Source: Xanthocytophaga flava
GTDB taxonomy: Bacteria > Bacteroidota > Bacteroidia > Cytophagales > 172606-1
Assembly (NCBI GenBank): GCA_030068525.1
Contig: JASJOS010000010.1
Location: 62,001 to 126,000 of the forward strand
DNA: 64,000 bases
Direction of reading: 5' to 3'
The translations under genes and the position numbers were made by a program. The notes below the pieces were generated by a model. It saw only the letters and a list, made by a program, of their open reading frames with translations. It was not told the DNA's origin and did not search any database. The stretch's first letter is position 1; every line of letters starts with the position of its first letter. Shown here one piece after another: positions 29,564-38,754 of the stretch.

Positions 29564-31417
29564 TTATAGTATACTCTTAACAATATTCCACTTTTCTAAT
29601 GTTATTTCTACGTCCAACAAAGGAGTTATGAATGCTGTTACTGGTATAGGTTGTGTTCGTCTCATTTTACATCGTTTTCCAATCTCATCCTCATTAATAT
29701 TATATTTAGGAAGAGTCATAGATAAAGATTCTGATACATTTGGAAGGCCTAGAAGTTTAATAATTACTTCAAAGATGGCGTTATCTTTATTGTAATAATG
29801 AATAAGATAAATCATAGCACATCCTAGTTCAAATGACTTATTAAATAAAGGATACTCATCAATGAGTCTAGTTAAAAATTTATTCAATGCATTTGAATAA
29901 TCATCTTTAATAAAAGCCTTTATATTCAGACTTTCATGGAGTAGCATAGTAGCTAACCAAAGCCCAGAATCTCTACTAAGGCATACGGCAATAGCAAGAG
30001 GGTCTGGCCTCGCAAAGAAATACTCAATGATATTTTGAGAATAGGGTAAAGTAACTATATATTCTGCGCACAAATATTCTTGCAATGTCAAATGGCTAAA
30101 TTCAAATGTCCTGTATCCTATCTCTGCTATCAATCCATTGTGGGATTCTATTTCTGAAATTACATCTGCCATTTCATCTAGTGGCAAATCATATCTTTCA
30201 TGAATTAATTTATAAATTTCAGATAACTTGTTTGTAGAAAAGACATTAGCTTTTATTTGGTAAGTTATATAGAATGCGAACTCTTGTAAAAAGTCTAACT
30301 TTTTCCTTACATTAAATCCTGAGTATTTAGAAACTCTATTTATACTTCTATGCTCATCCCAATCCCTAATTATAAGGTATACGGCTTCTCTATAAACTTC
30401 ATAAGGGCTAATTGGTAGAACTTCCTGTTTCTCAAAGAGAATTAGTAATAGAGTTAGAAATATAGGCCTATTTGCCAATTCATGGTATGGCTTCTTTAAT
30501 AATTCTGTTACAAACCTTTGGTGATGTTCCCCTAACCATTTTTCTGCAATTATACTTACATCATCTATTGTAATTGGATGAATCTCATAGGTGTCAAACC
30601 CATCTAATATCTTATTATTTAAGGTAGAAGTTCTTGACGTGAGAATTATTTTTGCATTATTTAACTTCAACCCCAATTGAGTAATATCACCTAATATCTT
30701 TTTTTGAGCTGTAGGTAATAGCTCGTCAAAACCATCAAGGAATAATATTGACTTAGTATCATTTAGGAAGTCGGCTACAAATGGCTCAATTAAAAGGTCA
30801 GAGTCTTTAATATAATATTTCTTGATTGATGTTGGATACTTATCTTCTGTTCCATCAGCATTTATCTTTGTTTTCTCTGTTCTAATAATTCTACTTTCAT
30901 ATGAAAAACCAAATATATCTAAGATCGCAAAGTAGATACTACTTGAACTGTCTAGCTCTCTTAATCTAATTAATACTGGATTGGTGAATTCAACTTTATC
31001 ACTTGCATCCGAAAAAAACTTATTGATGAGCCTTTTAATTGTCGTAGTTTTTCCAGACCCAGGTTTTCCAAGTAAGAGAGTATTGTTTCTACTATTAATT
31101 AATTCAAGCTCATTTAAGAATTTTTCATTTTTGTCCTTCCCAAACTTAGAAATCCTTGTGGAAATACTTAGTTGAATTGTTGAATCATTCACCTGCTTGT
31201 TTTGACTTAGGCCAATAAAGGGAATATCTGCTGCCCAATTCGTAACTTCAACATAATGGTTATTAAATATTTTGGTTAGATTATTTTCATTATAACTTAA
31301 AGAGTGAGTTTCTTTTCTATCATTTATAAACTTTCTTCCAGAGTCTAGAGATTTCTCAACAAAGTATTCTAATGCTTTTTGCCCAATGAGGGATGAAATT
31401 ACTGATATTAATGGCAT
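29564..31417 (-). CDS. NACHT-domain NTPase, candidate antiphage STAND protein
   Basis: 617 aa. Short N-terminal region (about 1-100) without a recognised effector, then a NACHT NTPase: Walker A LLLGKPGSGKTTTIKRL (116-132), Walker B SILFLDGFDELLP (223-235), sensor ILTSRTS (258-264), followed by a winged-helix-like and a long helical C-terminal region with GYRTFEFSHLTLQEYLCAEYIV. Bacterial NACHT proteins are defence sensors that cause abortive infection. It lies 58 bp after a multi-TM gene on the same strand, possibly its effector. The locus is AT-rich relative to the flanks, which suggests transfer. Function is inferred from family and context. Confidence 0.85.
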   Translation of the reverse strand: MPLISVISSLIGQKALEYFVEKSLDSGRKFINDRKETHSLSYNENNLTKIFNNHYVEVTNWAADIPFIGLSQNKQVNDSTIQLSISTRISKFGKDKNEKFLNELELINSRNNTLLLGKPGSGKTTTIKRLINKFFSDASDKVEFTNPVLIRLRELDSSSSIYFAILDIFGFSYESRIIRTEKTKINADGTEDKYPTSIKKYYIKDSDLLIEPFVADFLNDTKSILFLDGFDELLPTAQKKILGDITQLGLKLNNAKIILTSRTSTLNNKILDGFDTYEIHPITIDDVSIIAEKWLGEHHQRFVTELLKKPYHELANRPIFLTLLLILFEKQEVLPISPYEVYREAVYLIIRDWDEHRSINRVSKYSGFNVRKKLDFLQEFAFYITYQIKANVFSTNKLSEIYKLIHERYDLPLDEMADVISEIESHNGLIAEIGYRTFEFSHLTLQEYLCAEYIVTLPYSQNIIEYFFARPDPLAIAVCLSRDSGLWLATMLLHESLNIKAFIKDDYSNALNKFLTRLIDEYPLFNKSFELGCAMIYLIHYYNKDNAIFEVIIKLLGLPNVSESLSMTLPKYNINEDEIGKRCKMRRTQPIPVTAFITPLLDVEITLEKWNIVKSIL

Positions 31418-31475
31418 ACTATTTCCTTTTCTAAGTTAAGTCATACACTATAAACGAATGATATTTGAGTGCTAA

Positions 31476-32123
31476 CTATTTATTAGATAAAAGCTTATCA
31501 GTAACCCTTACCGCTGAGATAAACTGTTCTGAAAGCACACTGGATTTAATATAGAAGGCTATATAAATCAAAGCGTACATTCCCATTAAACAGATGCATT
31601 TCGTTACAGATTCTGACCATATCCTTATTGACCAGAAAAACATAATAAGTGAGACTGTTTCGAGGCCATTGGTAAAATCCTTTAATACATACCAATAATC
31701 AATCTGACTATACTTTTCTGCTACCTGTATTTTCGTTACTCTCTCCCAAAAGTCCTCTCTATGTTTTTGGTAAGTTGTATCTTTATAATCTTTAACTTCA
31801 ATAGTTTCAATATATAAAAGACCTGAAATTCTATCTGCCCACAATATTTTATTTAACGAAAGATTCTTATTGGCTTTTTCACCTAGTCTTTTTCTGCAAA
31901 AGTAATATTTCATGACATCAATACTTTGCATTAAATATCCTAATATGTAACAACCGCCAATAGCCAAACCAGAGGTAAGAAATTCATTTCCCGAAAAAAA
32001 GGAAGAATGTTCTAGAATAAAACAATTTATAGTCTCAAACTCAATTGGCAGGACAAAAATGAAGAATGATAAGCCTGTAAAAACGTAAACGAGAATATCT
32101 CTGAGCGTAAATTTTAAATCCAT
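31476..32123 (-). CDS. Multi-TM protein, probable partner of the NACHT NTPase
   Basis: 215 aa from the ATG at 32123 (MDLKFTLRDILVYVFTG). Four likely TM helices: about 10-29, 47-67, 156-175 and 179-198, with a charged cytoplasmic loop (RKRLGEKANKNLSLNKILW, then HREDFWERVTKI). No family recognised. It is just upstream of the NACHT gene and downstream of the HNH gene on the same strand. Membrane proteins paired with NACHT sensors can act as pore-forming effectors, which is an inference here. Confidence 0.65.
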   Translation of the reverse strand: MDLKFTLRDILVYVFTGLSFFIFVLPIEFETINCFILEHSSFFSGNEFLTSGLAIGGCYILGYLMQSIDVMKYYFCRKRLGEKANKNLSLNKILWADRISGLLYIETIEVKDYKDTTYQKHREDFWERVTKIQVAEKYSQIDYWYVLKDFTNGLETVSLIMFFWSIRIWSESVTKCICLMGMYALIYIAFYIKSSVLSEQFISAVRVTDKLLSNK

Positions 32124-32163
32124 ATGTTTTTCTCCCAAAAAGAGAAAAATGTATTTTATTGTC

Positions 32164-32190
32164 AATACCTCAAATGAGGTATTTTTTATA
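32164..32190 (-). promoter_or_regulatory. Palindrome ahead of the TM/NACHT genes
   Basis: AATACCTCA AA TGAGGTATT with a T-run on the plus strand. The same palindrome occurs at 49761-49786 and 50602-50625, each time upstream of a minus-strand membrane-protein gene. It might be a terminator reading plus, but no plus gene ends here. A shared regulatory role is more likely. Confidence 0.55.
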
Positions 32191-32193
32191 GTA

Positions 32194-32649
32194 TTAAAGC
32201 CACATTTTATTATTTAGAATGTATGAGATCATCGCTTGGGTAATGGAATATTCTTTTGCTAGTTCTTTCTGAGTAATATTTTCATTCTCATAACGGTGAA
32301 GTATAACATTAACAGTCTCTTTATTGAGTTTAGTAGTAGATCTATTCCTTATATTGTCTTTATATTCCATCCAACGCAGATTGGATATTTTATTGTTGGT
32401 TGGATCATGGTTGATATGATCACAATGAAAATTTCCAACTGGACGTTTTGTAAAGCTTTCTAGAACAAGTAGATGAATCAAATGGCAGTCACTTTTTTTT
32501 GTATTTTTGTTGTATATCGAAACTGTCAGGTAGCCCGAATTGATTTTTACTTTTGTTCTGTGTTTGGTACTTCCTTTTCTTCTTACGTTTCCCTGATTTG
32601 ACACCTCATAGCTTTGATGCTGCATTATAGTTTTCCATACCTCTTTCAT
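32194..32649 (-). CDS. NUMOD4/HNH endonuclease with C-terminal HTH
   Basis: 151 aa from the ATG at 32649 (MKEVWKTIMQHQSYEVSNQG); the frame extends upstream without support. NUMOD4-like start (W, YEVSNQGNVRRKG), an HNH core (HLLVLESF, then CDHINHDPTNNKISNLRWM) and a C-terminal homing-type HTH (TQKELAKEYSITQAMISYIL). HNH endonucleases of this group are homing or phage-type nucleases. It is divergent from the pAgo gene and may be the first gene of the NACHT operon or an independent homing gene. Confidence 0.85.
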   Translation of the reverse strand: MKEVWKTIMQHQSYEVSNQGNVRRKGSTKHRTKVKINSGYLTVSIYNKNTKKSDCHLIHLLVLESFTKRPVGNFHCDHINHDPTNNKISNLRWMEYKDNIRNRSTTKLNKETVNVILHRYENENITQKELAKEYSITQAMISYILNNKMWL

Positions 32650-32770
32650 AATATATAAGTCTTTTACACTATATATCTGAAATGGAAAATGACTTTTTCT
32701 CACTTTTATATAGTTACTGAAAAGATTTATTTCTTATTTCAGTATAAATTATATAAATACATTGTATATT

Positions 32771-32778
32771 TATATTTG
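32771..32778 (+). promoter_or_regulatory. Candidate -7 element of the pAgo operon
   Basis: TATATTTG fits the Bacteroidota -7 consensus TAnnTTTG and lies 18 bp before the start codon. A clear TTG at the expected -33 distance is not seen, so this is tentative. The surrounding sequence is extremely AT-rich. Confidence 0.4.
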
Positions 32779-32795
32779 TTAAATCTATTTAGGAT

Positions 32796-34838
32796 ATGTC
32801 AAGTTATTATAGTGGAAGTCAAGCATTGACATTGAATATGCTTGAGGTGCATTTTAGTAAAGATACAGTTCAAATTTATGTAACTGAGTTTGTCGAGAAT
32901 GTAATCGATGAATATCGGGAGTCATTTACACAGTATAGCTTCTATAGAAATTCAAATTTGATTTATGCATGGGCATTAGTGGAAGATCCTGAACTGACAC
33001 TGCCAGATGAATTTGAACCAACGATAATTAATAGAAAGAATCATACATTAGTCTATAATAAAATAGTTGAAGAGGCTTTTGTGTATATTATCAGAAAGAA
33101 TGGCAGAGCGATACGCCCTAAAAAGAATTCATCAACATGGGAGTTAGAATTATCGGGATACATTGATTTTAATGGGCTTCAAGTTGTTCCAACTCTAAAC
33201 TTTAGTTTCCATCCTTTATACTCTGTAAAAACTAGTAAACTTATTCTTGGCTTATCAATTAGATATTCCCATAAGTTTAGATTTACTATCTCAGAATCCG
33301 AGATAAAAAGCCTTAATGTTGATACAAGAGATTGGATGAGAAATACTGAAGGAGAAGTAGCCCCATCTTTACCCAATGTATTAAAGTTTATTGAAGGTAC
33401 AAATCAACAGTCAGCATTCAATAAACATGCAAAGGAGGTTAATACAGATGTATGGGCTTATGCAAAGTTGATATCATTTCATAAGAGTTTAAATACAATT
33501 TCTGATGAAGATAAAAAAAAGAATAAAAAACCATTTAAAGACAAATTATTCTTACCAGATGGTCTCCTAATAAAGGAGTTTGCCTTATACCATCTCAATA
33601 ACTCCAATTTTAGCAGCTCAGATATTTATAAACCACGATATTATTATTATCAAGATAGGAGAGGAGAAGGAAGATTTTTTCAGGAGGAAGTCAAAAAGCA
33701 AAAGCCTTATTCATTTGAAAAGTTCAATAATAATGAAGATTTGAATATTCTTGTATTAACAAAGAATACATATGAAGGTACTACAGGAGAATTTATTAAG
33801 AAGCTAGAAGATATTTTACGTACTACCTTCCATTTATATAAAATCAAATGTGAGATTATTCCAACTGAATTTGCTAGTCAAAGTTATATTGATGTTATCA
33901 ATAATAAACTATCTGATAAACAGTATAGTTTAGCCATTGTTATTGTAAATGAAGAAGATAAAAATAAATATACAATTCCTGACTCACCATATTATTCTTC
34001 AAAAGCAAAACTATTAAATAGAAAAATACCTACACAAAAGTTAACCATTGAAACTTTAAGAAAACAGGAAACAATTTCAATGGAGAATATTGCTCTGAAT
34101 ATTTATAGTAAATTAGGGGGTGTTGCTTGGGCAATTGAACAAACTCAGAAAGAAAGAATTGAAATAATTATAGGTATCAGTTCAACAATCGATCTTAATA
34201 AGAATAGAATAATTGGGTTTGCAAATATTTTCGACTACAATGGGAATTATCTGGTTGGAGATTGTAGCCACTTAAGCACACAAGAAACATATGTTGAGAA
34301 TCTGAAAACTTATTTGGTTCAGGTTATTAGGAATGTGATTGAAATTAAAAATATTGGTAAGCGAGATAGGCTAAGATTGATATTTCATTTAAGCAAAGAA
34401 GCAGGAAAAGAAACTGAATTAACGGCTATTGATTATGCACTAAGTCAATTTAGAGATTATCAGATTCAATTTGCAATAGTCCATTTGAGCTATACTCATA
34501 ATTTCAGGATCTATGCTAATGAAGGGGCAGCGGAAGTAAAAAGAGGAACATTTGTCCAGATATCCACGCAGCAAGCCATTATGCACTTTGGGAACAAAAC
34601 TAAGATCCCTGTCCTTGCAAGATTAGATAAGCGTTCCCAATTTAAAGATATCTATGATATAGCCAAACAAGTGCTACACTTTACTCATCTCTGTTATCGA
34701 AATTATAGGGCAGCTAATGTACCGGTAACTATAAAATATCCTAACCTGATGTCGAAGTTAACCCATGAACTCATGCAAGTTCCCAACTGGGATAGTCAGA
34801 TGTTGAATAGGATTAAGGATCAGCTTTGGTTTATTTAA
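32796..34838 (+). CDS. Prokaryotic Argonaute (PIWI) protein, catalytically dead, long-B-like
   Basis: 680 aa. The N-terminal half (1-300) has a VVPTLNFSFHPLYS-type L1 region; a PAZ domain is not clear. MID domain about 315-425 keeps a 5'-phosphate pocket of the YK type: YYSSKAKLL (Y399, Y400, K403), IPTQKL (Q414), KLGG (K439). PIWI about 455-680: EIIIGISSTIDL has Ser462 where active proteins have the first catalytic Asp (GxD); LRLIFHLSKEAG lacks the second Asp (HxDGR); FTHLCYRNYRAANVPVTIKY is the conserved C-terminal block. Such inactive pAgos do not cut the target; they sense guide-target binding and trigger a partner protein. Here a TM protein follows within 4 bp. Assignment to the long-B group is an inference; the PIWI call is firm. 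Confidence 0.9.
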   Translation: MSSYYSGSQALTLNMLEVHFSKDTVQIYVTEFVENVIDEYRESFTQYSFYRNSNLIYAWALVEDPELTLPDEFEPTIINRKNHTLVYNKIVEEAFVYIIRKNGRAIRPKKNSSTWELELSGYIDFNGLQVVPTLNFSFHPLYSVKTSKLILGLSIRYSHKFRFTISESEIKSLNVDTRDWMRNTEGEVAPSLPNVLKFIEGTNQQSAFNKHAKEVNTDVWAYAKLISFHKSLNTISDEDKKKNKKPFKDKLFLPDGLLIKEFALYHLNNSNFSSSDIYKPRYYYYQDRRGEGRFFQEEVKKQKPYSFEKFNNNEDLNILVLTKNTYEGTTGEFIKKLEDILRTTFHLYKIKCEIIPTEFASQSYIDVINNKLSDKQYSLAIVIVNEEDKNKYTIPDSPYYSSKAKLLNRKIPTQKLTIETLRKQETISMENIALNIYSKLGGVAWAIEQTQKERIEIIIGISSTIDLNKNRIIGFANIFDYNGNYLVGDCSHLSTQETYVENLKTYLVQVIRNVIEIKNIGKRDRLRLIFHLSKEAGKETELTAIDYALSQFRDYQIQFAIVHLSYTHNFRIYANEGAAEVKRGTFVQISTQQAIMHFGNKTKIPVLARLDKRSQFKDIYDIAKQVLHFTHLCYRNYRAANVPVTIKYPNLMSKLTHELMQVPNWDSQMLNRIKDQLWFI

Positions 34839-34842
34839 TAAT

Positions 34843-35751
34843 ATGAGTTCAATTCTATTAGAAGATATAAAGAGAAAGGAAGAACATCTCTTAAATGAAG
34901 TTAGTGATAAAGAGCGTTTCTTTTATTTGTACCTGACAAAAGGAGAAATTTCAGCAAATTTCAGTGATTTAGGCCCAATAGATAAAGTATGCCTGGCTGC
35001 ATTTACAAAAATACAAAATCAGGATTTAGATGCTATTGTTGAGAGAAACAAGAATGCGAGACCTGTAGCAGGTTCTCATTTTTCATACAATCTAATAAGT
35101 CTTTGTGCATTTGCTATTTATGATAGAAGGATAGTAGATAGCCATGTGAGAGATTATTTTCAGAAACATGGACTAAAAGATAAGTTTATTATTAACCATC
35201 TTTTTGGAAATTCATTTATTCTAAAAAATGAGAATACTACTTCTATTCCATCCATTGACGCTTTAATTGATGATATTTTTCTGAAAAATCAGTTTGAAGA
35301 TGCGCTTGCGTTAATAATTAAGGCATTGGAAGATTGTTCAGATCCAATAGAATTATTCATCATAAGACAATCTTATTCTAAGATATCTCAGTTTCATTCT
35401 AATCCAGCAATTGAGAGAGAAAACAGATTGTTGAAAGAAGAGTTAGCATTATTTACATCTTCTGTAAACCGTAAAGCTGATAGATTTGTAGGTATACTAA
35501 CCTTATCATTCTTACCTTTTTGTTTCTTAATAATAAAATGGTGGGATGAAAAAGGATTAGAATCTATATTCACCGCATGGGCAGCAGCTATATATATTCT
35601 TGAAATTGGATTATATCAGGTATTAAAGAAAAGATTTTCTCTTGACGAATTTTTAGAAAAGCTCAGTTTAAGAGTTGTTAAATGGTGGTTTAAGGTTCAT
35701 AAATTAGATTATAGAATTGTGCGGAAGTTACTAGAAGAGAGAGAAGTTTAA
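34843..35751 (+). CDS. pAgo-associated two-TM effector candidate (BPAM/Aga2-like)
   Basis: 302 aa. The soluble N-terminal part (1-205) is helical and unknown. Then come two TM helices: about 213-232 (VGILTLSFLPFCFLIIKWW) and 240-260 (IFTAWAAAIYILEIGLYQVL), with a basic amphipathic tail (RVVKWWFKVHKLDYRIVRKLL). The start lies 4 bp after the pAgo stop, so expression is coupled. In known pAgo systems with inactive PIWI (SiAgo-Aga2, long-B pAgo with BPAM), a TM partner depolarises or disrupts the membrane when invasion is sensed. By position and topology this is the same kind of protein; I see no sequence proof of homology. Confidence 0.75.
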   Translation: MSSILLEDIKRKEEHLLNEVSDKERFFYLYLTKGEISANFSDLGPIDKVCLAAFTKIQNQDLDAIVERNKNARPVAGSHFSYNLISLCAFAIYDRRIVDSHVRDYFQKHGLKDKFIINHLFGNSFILKNENTTSIPSIDALIDDIFLKNQFEDALALIIKALEDCSDPIELFIIRQSYSKISQFHSNPAIERENRLLKEELALFTSSVNRKADRFVGILTLSFLPFCFLIIKWWDEKGLESIFTAWAAAIYILEIGLYQVLKKRFSLDEFLEKLSLRVVKWWFKVHKLDYRIVRKLLEEREV

Positions 35752-35967
35752 TTTATGGTCTCAATGTTTATTTTTGGGAAGAGATATAAAAGTCCAGATC
35801 CTAAAAGAGGGTCTAAGTATGTATAAATAATGTTTCTTCCTGTCATTTTTATATGTTGAATGACTGGATGATCTTTTAAGCCTACAATTCTAGAGAATGA
35901 ATAATATCTAGGATTAAAATTATTTAAAAACAAGTGCCAAGAGTAAGCTAAACATTTTTAAAAGTTT

Positions 35968-35986
35968 GCTAAACAATTTGTTTAGC
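35968..35986. repeat. 19-bp palindrome
   Basis: GCTAAACAA T TTGTTTAGC, perfect around a single central base. A half-copy GCTAAACA lies 21 bp to the left at 35947. It may be an operator or excision-related site close to the element junction. Confidence 0.5.
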
Positions 35987-35996
35987 AGGAAATAAA

Positions 35997-36028
35997 AAAA
36001 GCCTCTCAGTTGAATCTAAAAGGCTTTT
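35997..36028 (-). terminator. Original tRNA-Arg terminator, now separated from its tRNA
   Basis: On the minus strand AAAAGCCT ... AGGCTTTT is followed by TTTTTTTATTT. It lies 14 bp beyond the left att core, exactly where the terminator of a minus-strand tRNA-Arg would be before insertion of the element. Confidence 0.7.
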
Positions 36029-36041
36029 GTATTAAAATTAA

Positions 36042-36058
36042 AGTGCTCCCGAAGGGAG
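36042..36058. repeat. attL core (tRNA-Arg 3'-end fragment)
   Basis: AGTGCTCCCGAAGGGAG, identical to 63082-63098 at the 3' end of the tRNA-Arg gene. It is a displaced fragment of the tRNA 3' end left by integration. Confidence 0.9.
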
Positions 36059-36159
36059 GGTATCTATGCTATCAATAGCTATCGACTGCTACCAGAATCT
36101 CAAAAAAGAAGCTTCTCTATACATGCTACTATCAGATAGTATGAATAACTATCGGGTTT

Positions 36160-36181
36160 CACTTTACACTTTACTTTACAC
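36160..36181. repeat. Left arm-type direct repeat
   Basis: 22 bp beginning CACTTTACACTTTACTTT, identical and in the same orientation at 63018-63039. It is a probable arm-binding site of the integrase. CTATCG repeats (36079, 36149) and an ATACTATCTGATAGTA-like inverted repeat nearby may be excisionase sites. Confidence 0.75.
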
Positions 36182-36228
36182 TTTGTATATTTAGGTGTAA
36201 AGCAAATCCAGTGAAAAAGCACGTTTAA

Positions 36229-37452
36229 ATGGCCACAGTAAAACTTAAAATTCGTAATGATCTGGCCAAAAAGAATGGATCAGATCGTGAAACAACCATC
36301 TATGTACAATATTGTTTCAATGAGAAAATCAAACTGTTTAACACCGGGCAAAAGGTATTGCCTGACAATTGGGACCCGGTTGCCTGTCTGGTAACAAAAT
36401 CAGCTAACTACACAGTAAAGAATGCTGCCATAGTCAAGGCGAGATCTATCGTTGAAAAAATCCTCAATCATGCTACCTATAATGGGATACTACCAACGCT
36501 TGAATATGTAGAGGAGCGATTCATTGAAGAGACGACTCCAAAGGATATACAACCTGTCAAAAACAGCTATCTTGATATCTTCGACTTATTCTTACAGGAA
36601 CGAATAGAAAGCAAAAAGTTTTCGCTGTCAACCATTAGCCATCTGAAAGTTTCCCGTAAGCATCTGGCAGAGTTTGCCAAAGCTACCAGGTATACTCTCT
36701 CCTTTGAAAAGATCAATGCCGTCTTTGTTGAAAAGTATGAATCCTATCTGCGTAATCAGAACAAACGGGTAAATACAATAGGGCTTGAGATCAAGCATGT
36801 AAAGACCTTTATGCAATGGGCTACCGATCACGGCTATAACTCCAATATGGATTACAAAGCCTTTAAAAAGCCAAAGGAAGAAACTGAAATCATGGTGCTT
36901 AGTGATACAGATCTTTCCATACTTGCCTCTATGGATTTATCCAAACAACCACGTTTGGAGAGGGTAAGAGACTTGTTTCTGGTTGGATGTTATACAGGAC
37001 TTCGTTTCAGTGATCTGTCTAATCTGACACCTCACAACTTTGAGGAAGACTTTATACATATACGCACTGTTAAAACGGATGACTTATTGAAAATACCTGT
37101 TTTGCCTGCTATTGTACCGATTCTTAAAAAATACAACTATCATCTGCCTAAAATCAGTGGACAAAAGATGAATGAGTATCTGAAACAGCTTGGAAAGATG
37201 GCAGAACTAGCTGGTACCGCCAAGAAGTATGAAGTGAAAAAAGCGTTGCGTGTTGCCAGGAATGTACCAAAGTATGAATTACTCACTTCTCATGTTGCCA
37301 GACGTACATTCATTACCATGTCATTGAAAAGAGGAGTGCCACAGGCTACTCTTATTAAGATCACAGGACATAGTGATTTACGGACCATGCAACGGTATGT
37401 AAAGATTACAGAGCAGGATACTGCAGAAGCATTATTAAAGGCATTTAGTTAG
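36229..37452 (+). CDS. Tyrosine recombinase/integrase
   Basis: 407 aa. Arm-binding N-terminus (KIRNDLAKKNGSDRETTIYVQY), SAM-like core-binding domain (about 110-205), and a catalytic domain. All catalytic residues are present: Arg259 (TGLRFSDL), Lys282 (VKTDD), His355 and Arg358 (TSHVARRTF), His381 (TGHSD) and Tyr390 (MQRYVKI). This Bacteroidota phage-integrase-type protein inserts and removes the element at the tRNA-Arg site. The gene points inward from attL, as expected. Confidence 0.93.
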   Translation: MATVKLKIRNDLAKKNGSDRETTIYVQYCFNEKIKLFNTGQKVLPDNWDPVACLVTKSANYTVKNAAIVKARSIVEKILNHATYNGILPTLEYVEERFIEETTPKDIQPVKNSYLDIFDLFLQERIESKKFSLSTISHLKVSRKHLAEFAKATRYTLSFEKINAVFVEKYESYLRNQNKRVNTIGLEIKHVKTFMQWATDHGYNSNMDYKAFKKPKEETEIMVLSDTDLSILASMDLSKQPRLERVRDLFLVGCYTGLRFSDLSNLTPHNFEEDFIHIRTVKTDDLLKIPVLPAIVPILKKYNYHLPKISGQKMNEYLKQLGKMAELAGTAKKYEVKKALRVARNVPKYELLTSHVARRTFITMSLKRGVPQATLIKITGHSDLRTMQRYVKITEQDTAEALLKAFS

Positions 37453-37466
37453 ATATAAAATATAAA

Positions 37467-38660
37467 ATGATGGTTGATAGTAAATTATCTTTTACTAGAG
37501 AAAAGTTAAAGCCTATTATTCTAGAGTTAGCTGGTTTGTATGGGTATGATGATCCTGTGATCTATCTAAACGAACTTTTAGAAAGAGTAAAGGCATTTGA
37601 TGACTTTTCATTTACGGCTAACTTTTATCTGAATATCCATTACTTATGCAAAGAGTATTCAGATAAGTTTTGGAGTGAAATTCATAGACAGAAAATAACC
37701 ACATGGTTAAAAGGTGCGCCGATTCTTACAAGTGTTTTTGATACCACATGGGAGCCTTGGGAAGCTAACAAAGTAAATTCCATACTTAAAGACTTTTGGG
37801 AAATATGGAACAACGAGCCTCAATTAAAATTAACAGAGATGAAAGAGTATACTAAAATATTCAAATACAATAGCACTCCCTATGCTATCATAAATCCAGA
37901 AGAATTTAGAGCAGTACTACCTCCTGTGGCAAACCAACCTGAGCATCCCTTTAATTTGTCATGGAATCAGAACTTAGTCACAGGTGAACCAATGTATGCT
38001 AATCCTGAGGGGAGTTTCTTATTTAAGTTTAATCATATAGCAGATGTTAATCGAAGGACCGTAAGCGAAAGACATATATTTCCACTCAATGAAGTTAATG
38101 AGTTTTTGGATTATCATTATATGCATGCCTTAGAAAGCAACAAAGAAGAACTTTTGTTGAATACTTTACATGATATGGCAACAATTAGTCGTAATGAAAG
38201 CTTTATTTCTGATAAGGCTCGTGAAGTTCTTCTGTTATGGATTAGTAGAGCACATGAAAAAATAGCAAGTCCAGAACCTTTAAATGCTGATCTTTGGTCT
38301 GTATGGAATCATACCAACCCGGCCACTATGAATAAGATTTATCTCAGGTATAAAGACCATTTTAAAGAGAGAGAAAAAGTAAAAGGAGAACTTGCTGTTT
38401 TTGCATATAAACTACTAAAACAAGGATGGATTTATCTCGGAAACTATGAAGGATTCATAGGTAAATCAGAAATAGCAAGGATTTTTATAACTGCATTTGG
38501 GGTAAAACAGAATAAAAACTCAGATCATGAAGCATTCCCTTTCGAAATTACTCACAAAACTAATGAGTTATCATTTTCAGGAAAGACCGCTTTATTAGGA
38601 AGATTTAAAGACATTGATCTTAATAAAGAGCCAATAGAAAGACAACATGTAATACATTAG
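37467..38660 (+). CDS. Hypothetical protein next to the integrase
   Basis: 397 aa, soluble. It starts 14 bp after the integrase stop, so they are likely cotranscribed. Tryptophan-rich first half (TTWLKGAPILTSVFDTTWEPW), a central YHYMHALESNKEELLLN helix, and a C-terminal GKSEIARIFITAFGVKQNKN block. I do not recognise a family. Position suggests a role in integration, excision or regulation. Confidence 0.7.
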   Translation: MMVDSKLSFTREKLKPIILELAGLYGYDDPVIYLNELLERVKAFDDFSFTANFYLNIHYLCKEYSDKFWSEIHRQKITTWLKGAPILTSVFDTTWEPWEANKVNSILKDFWEIWNNEPQLKLTEMKEYTKIFKYNSTPYAIINPEEFRAVLPPVANQPEHPFNLSWNQNLVTGEPMYANPEGSFLFKFNHIADVNRRTVSERHIFPLNEVNEFLDYHYMHALESNKEELLLNTLHDMATISRNESFISDKAREVLLLWISRAHEKIASPEPLNADLWSVWNHTNPATMNKIYLRYKDHFKEREKVKGELAVFAYKLLKQGWIYLGNYEGFIGKSEIARIFITAFGVKQNKNSDHEAFPFEITHKTNELSFSGKTALLGRFKDIDLNKEPIERQHVIH

Positions 38661-38754
38661 TACTATACTAGTAAGTCACTACTTTTACACTAGTTAATGC
38701 CGAAATAATCCCTATATTATTGTAACCATAATCATTGTTCAAACAAACACTGTT

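Noticed and set aside
32796-34838. Short pAgo with a fused or separate APAZ partner
   Set aside because: No APAZ-type companion is seen and the N-terminal half looks like an N/L1 region, so a long type with a separate membrane partner fits better.
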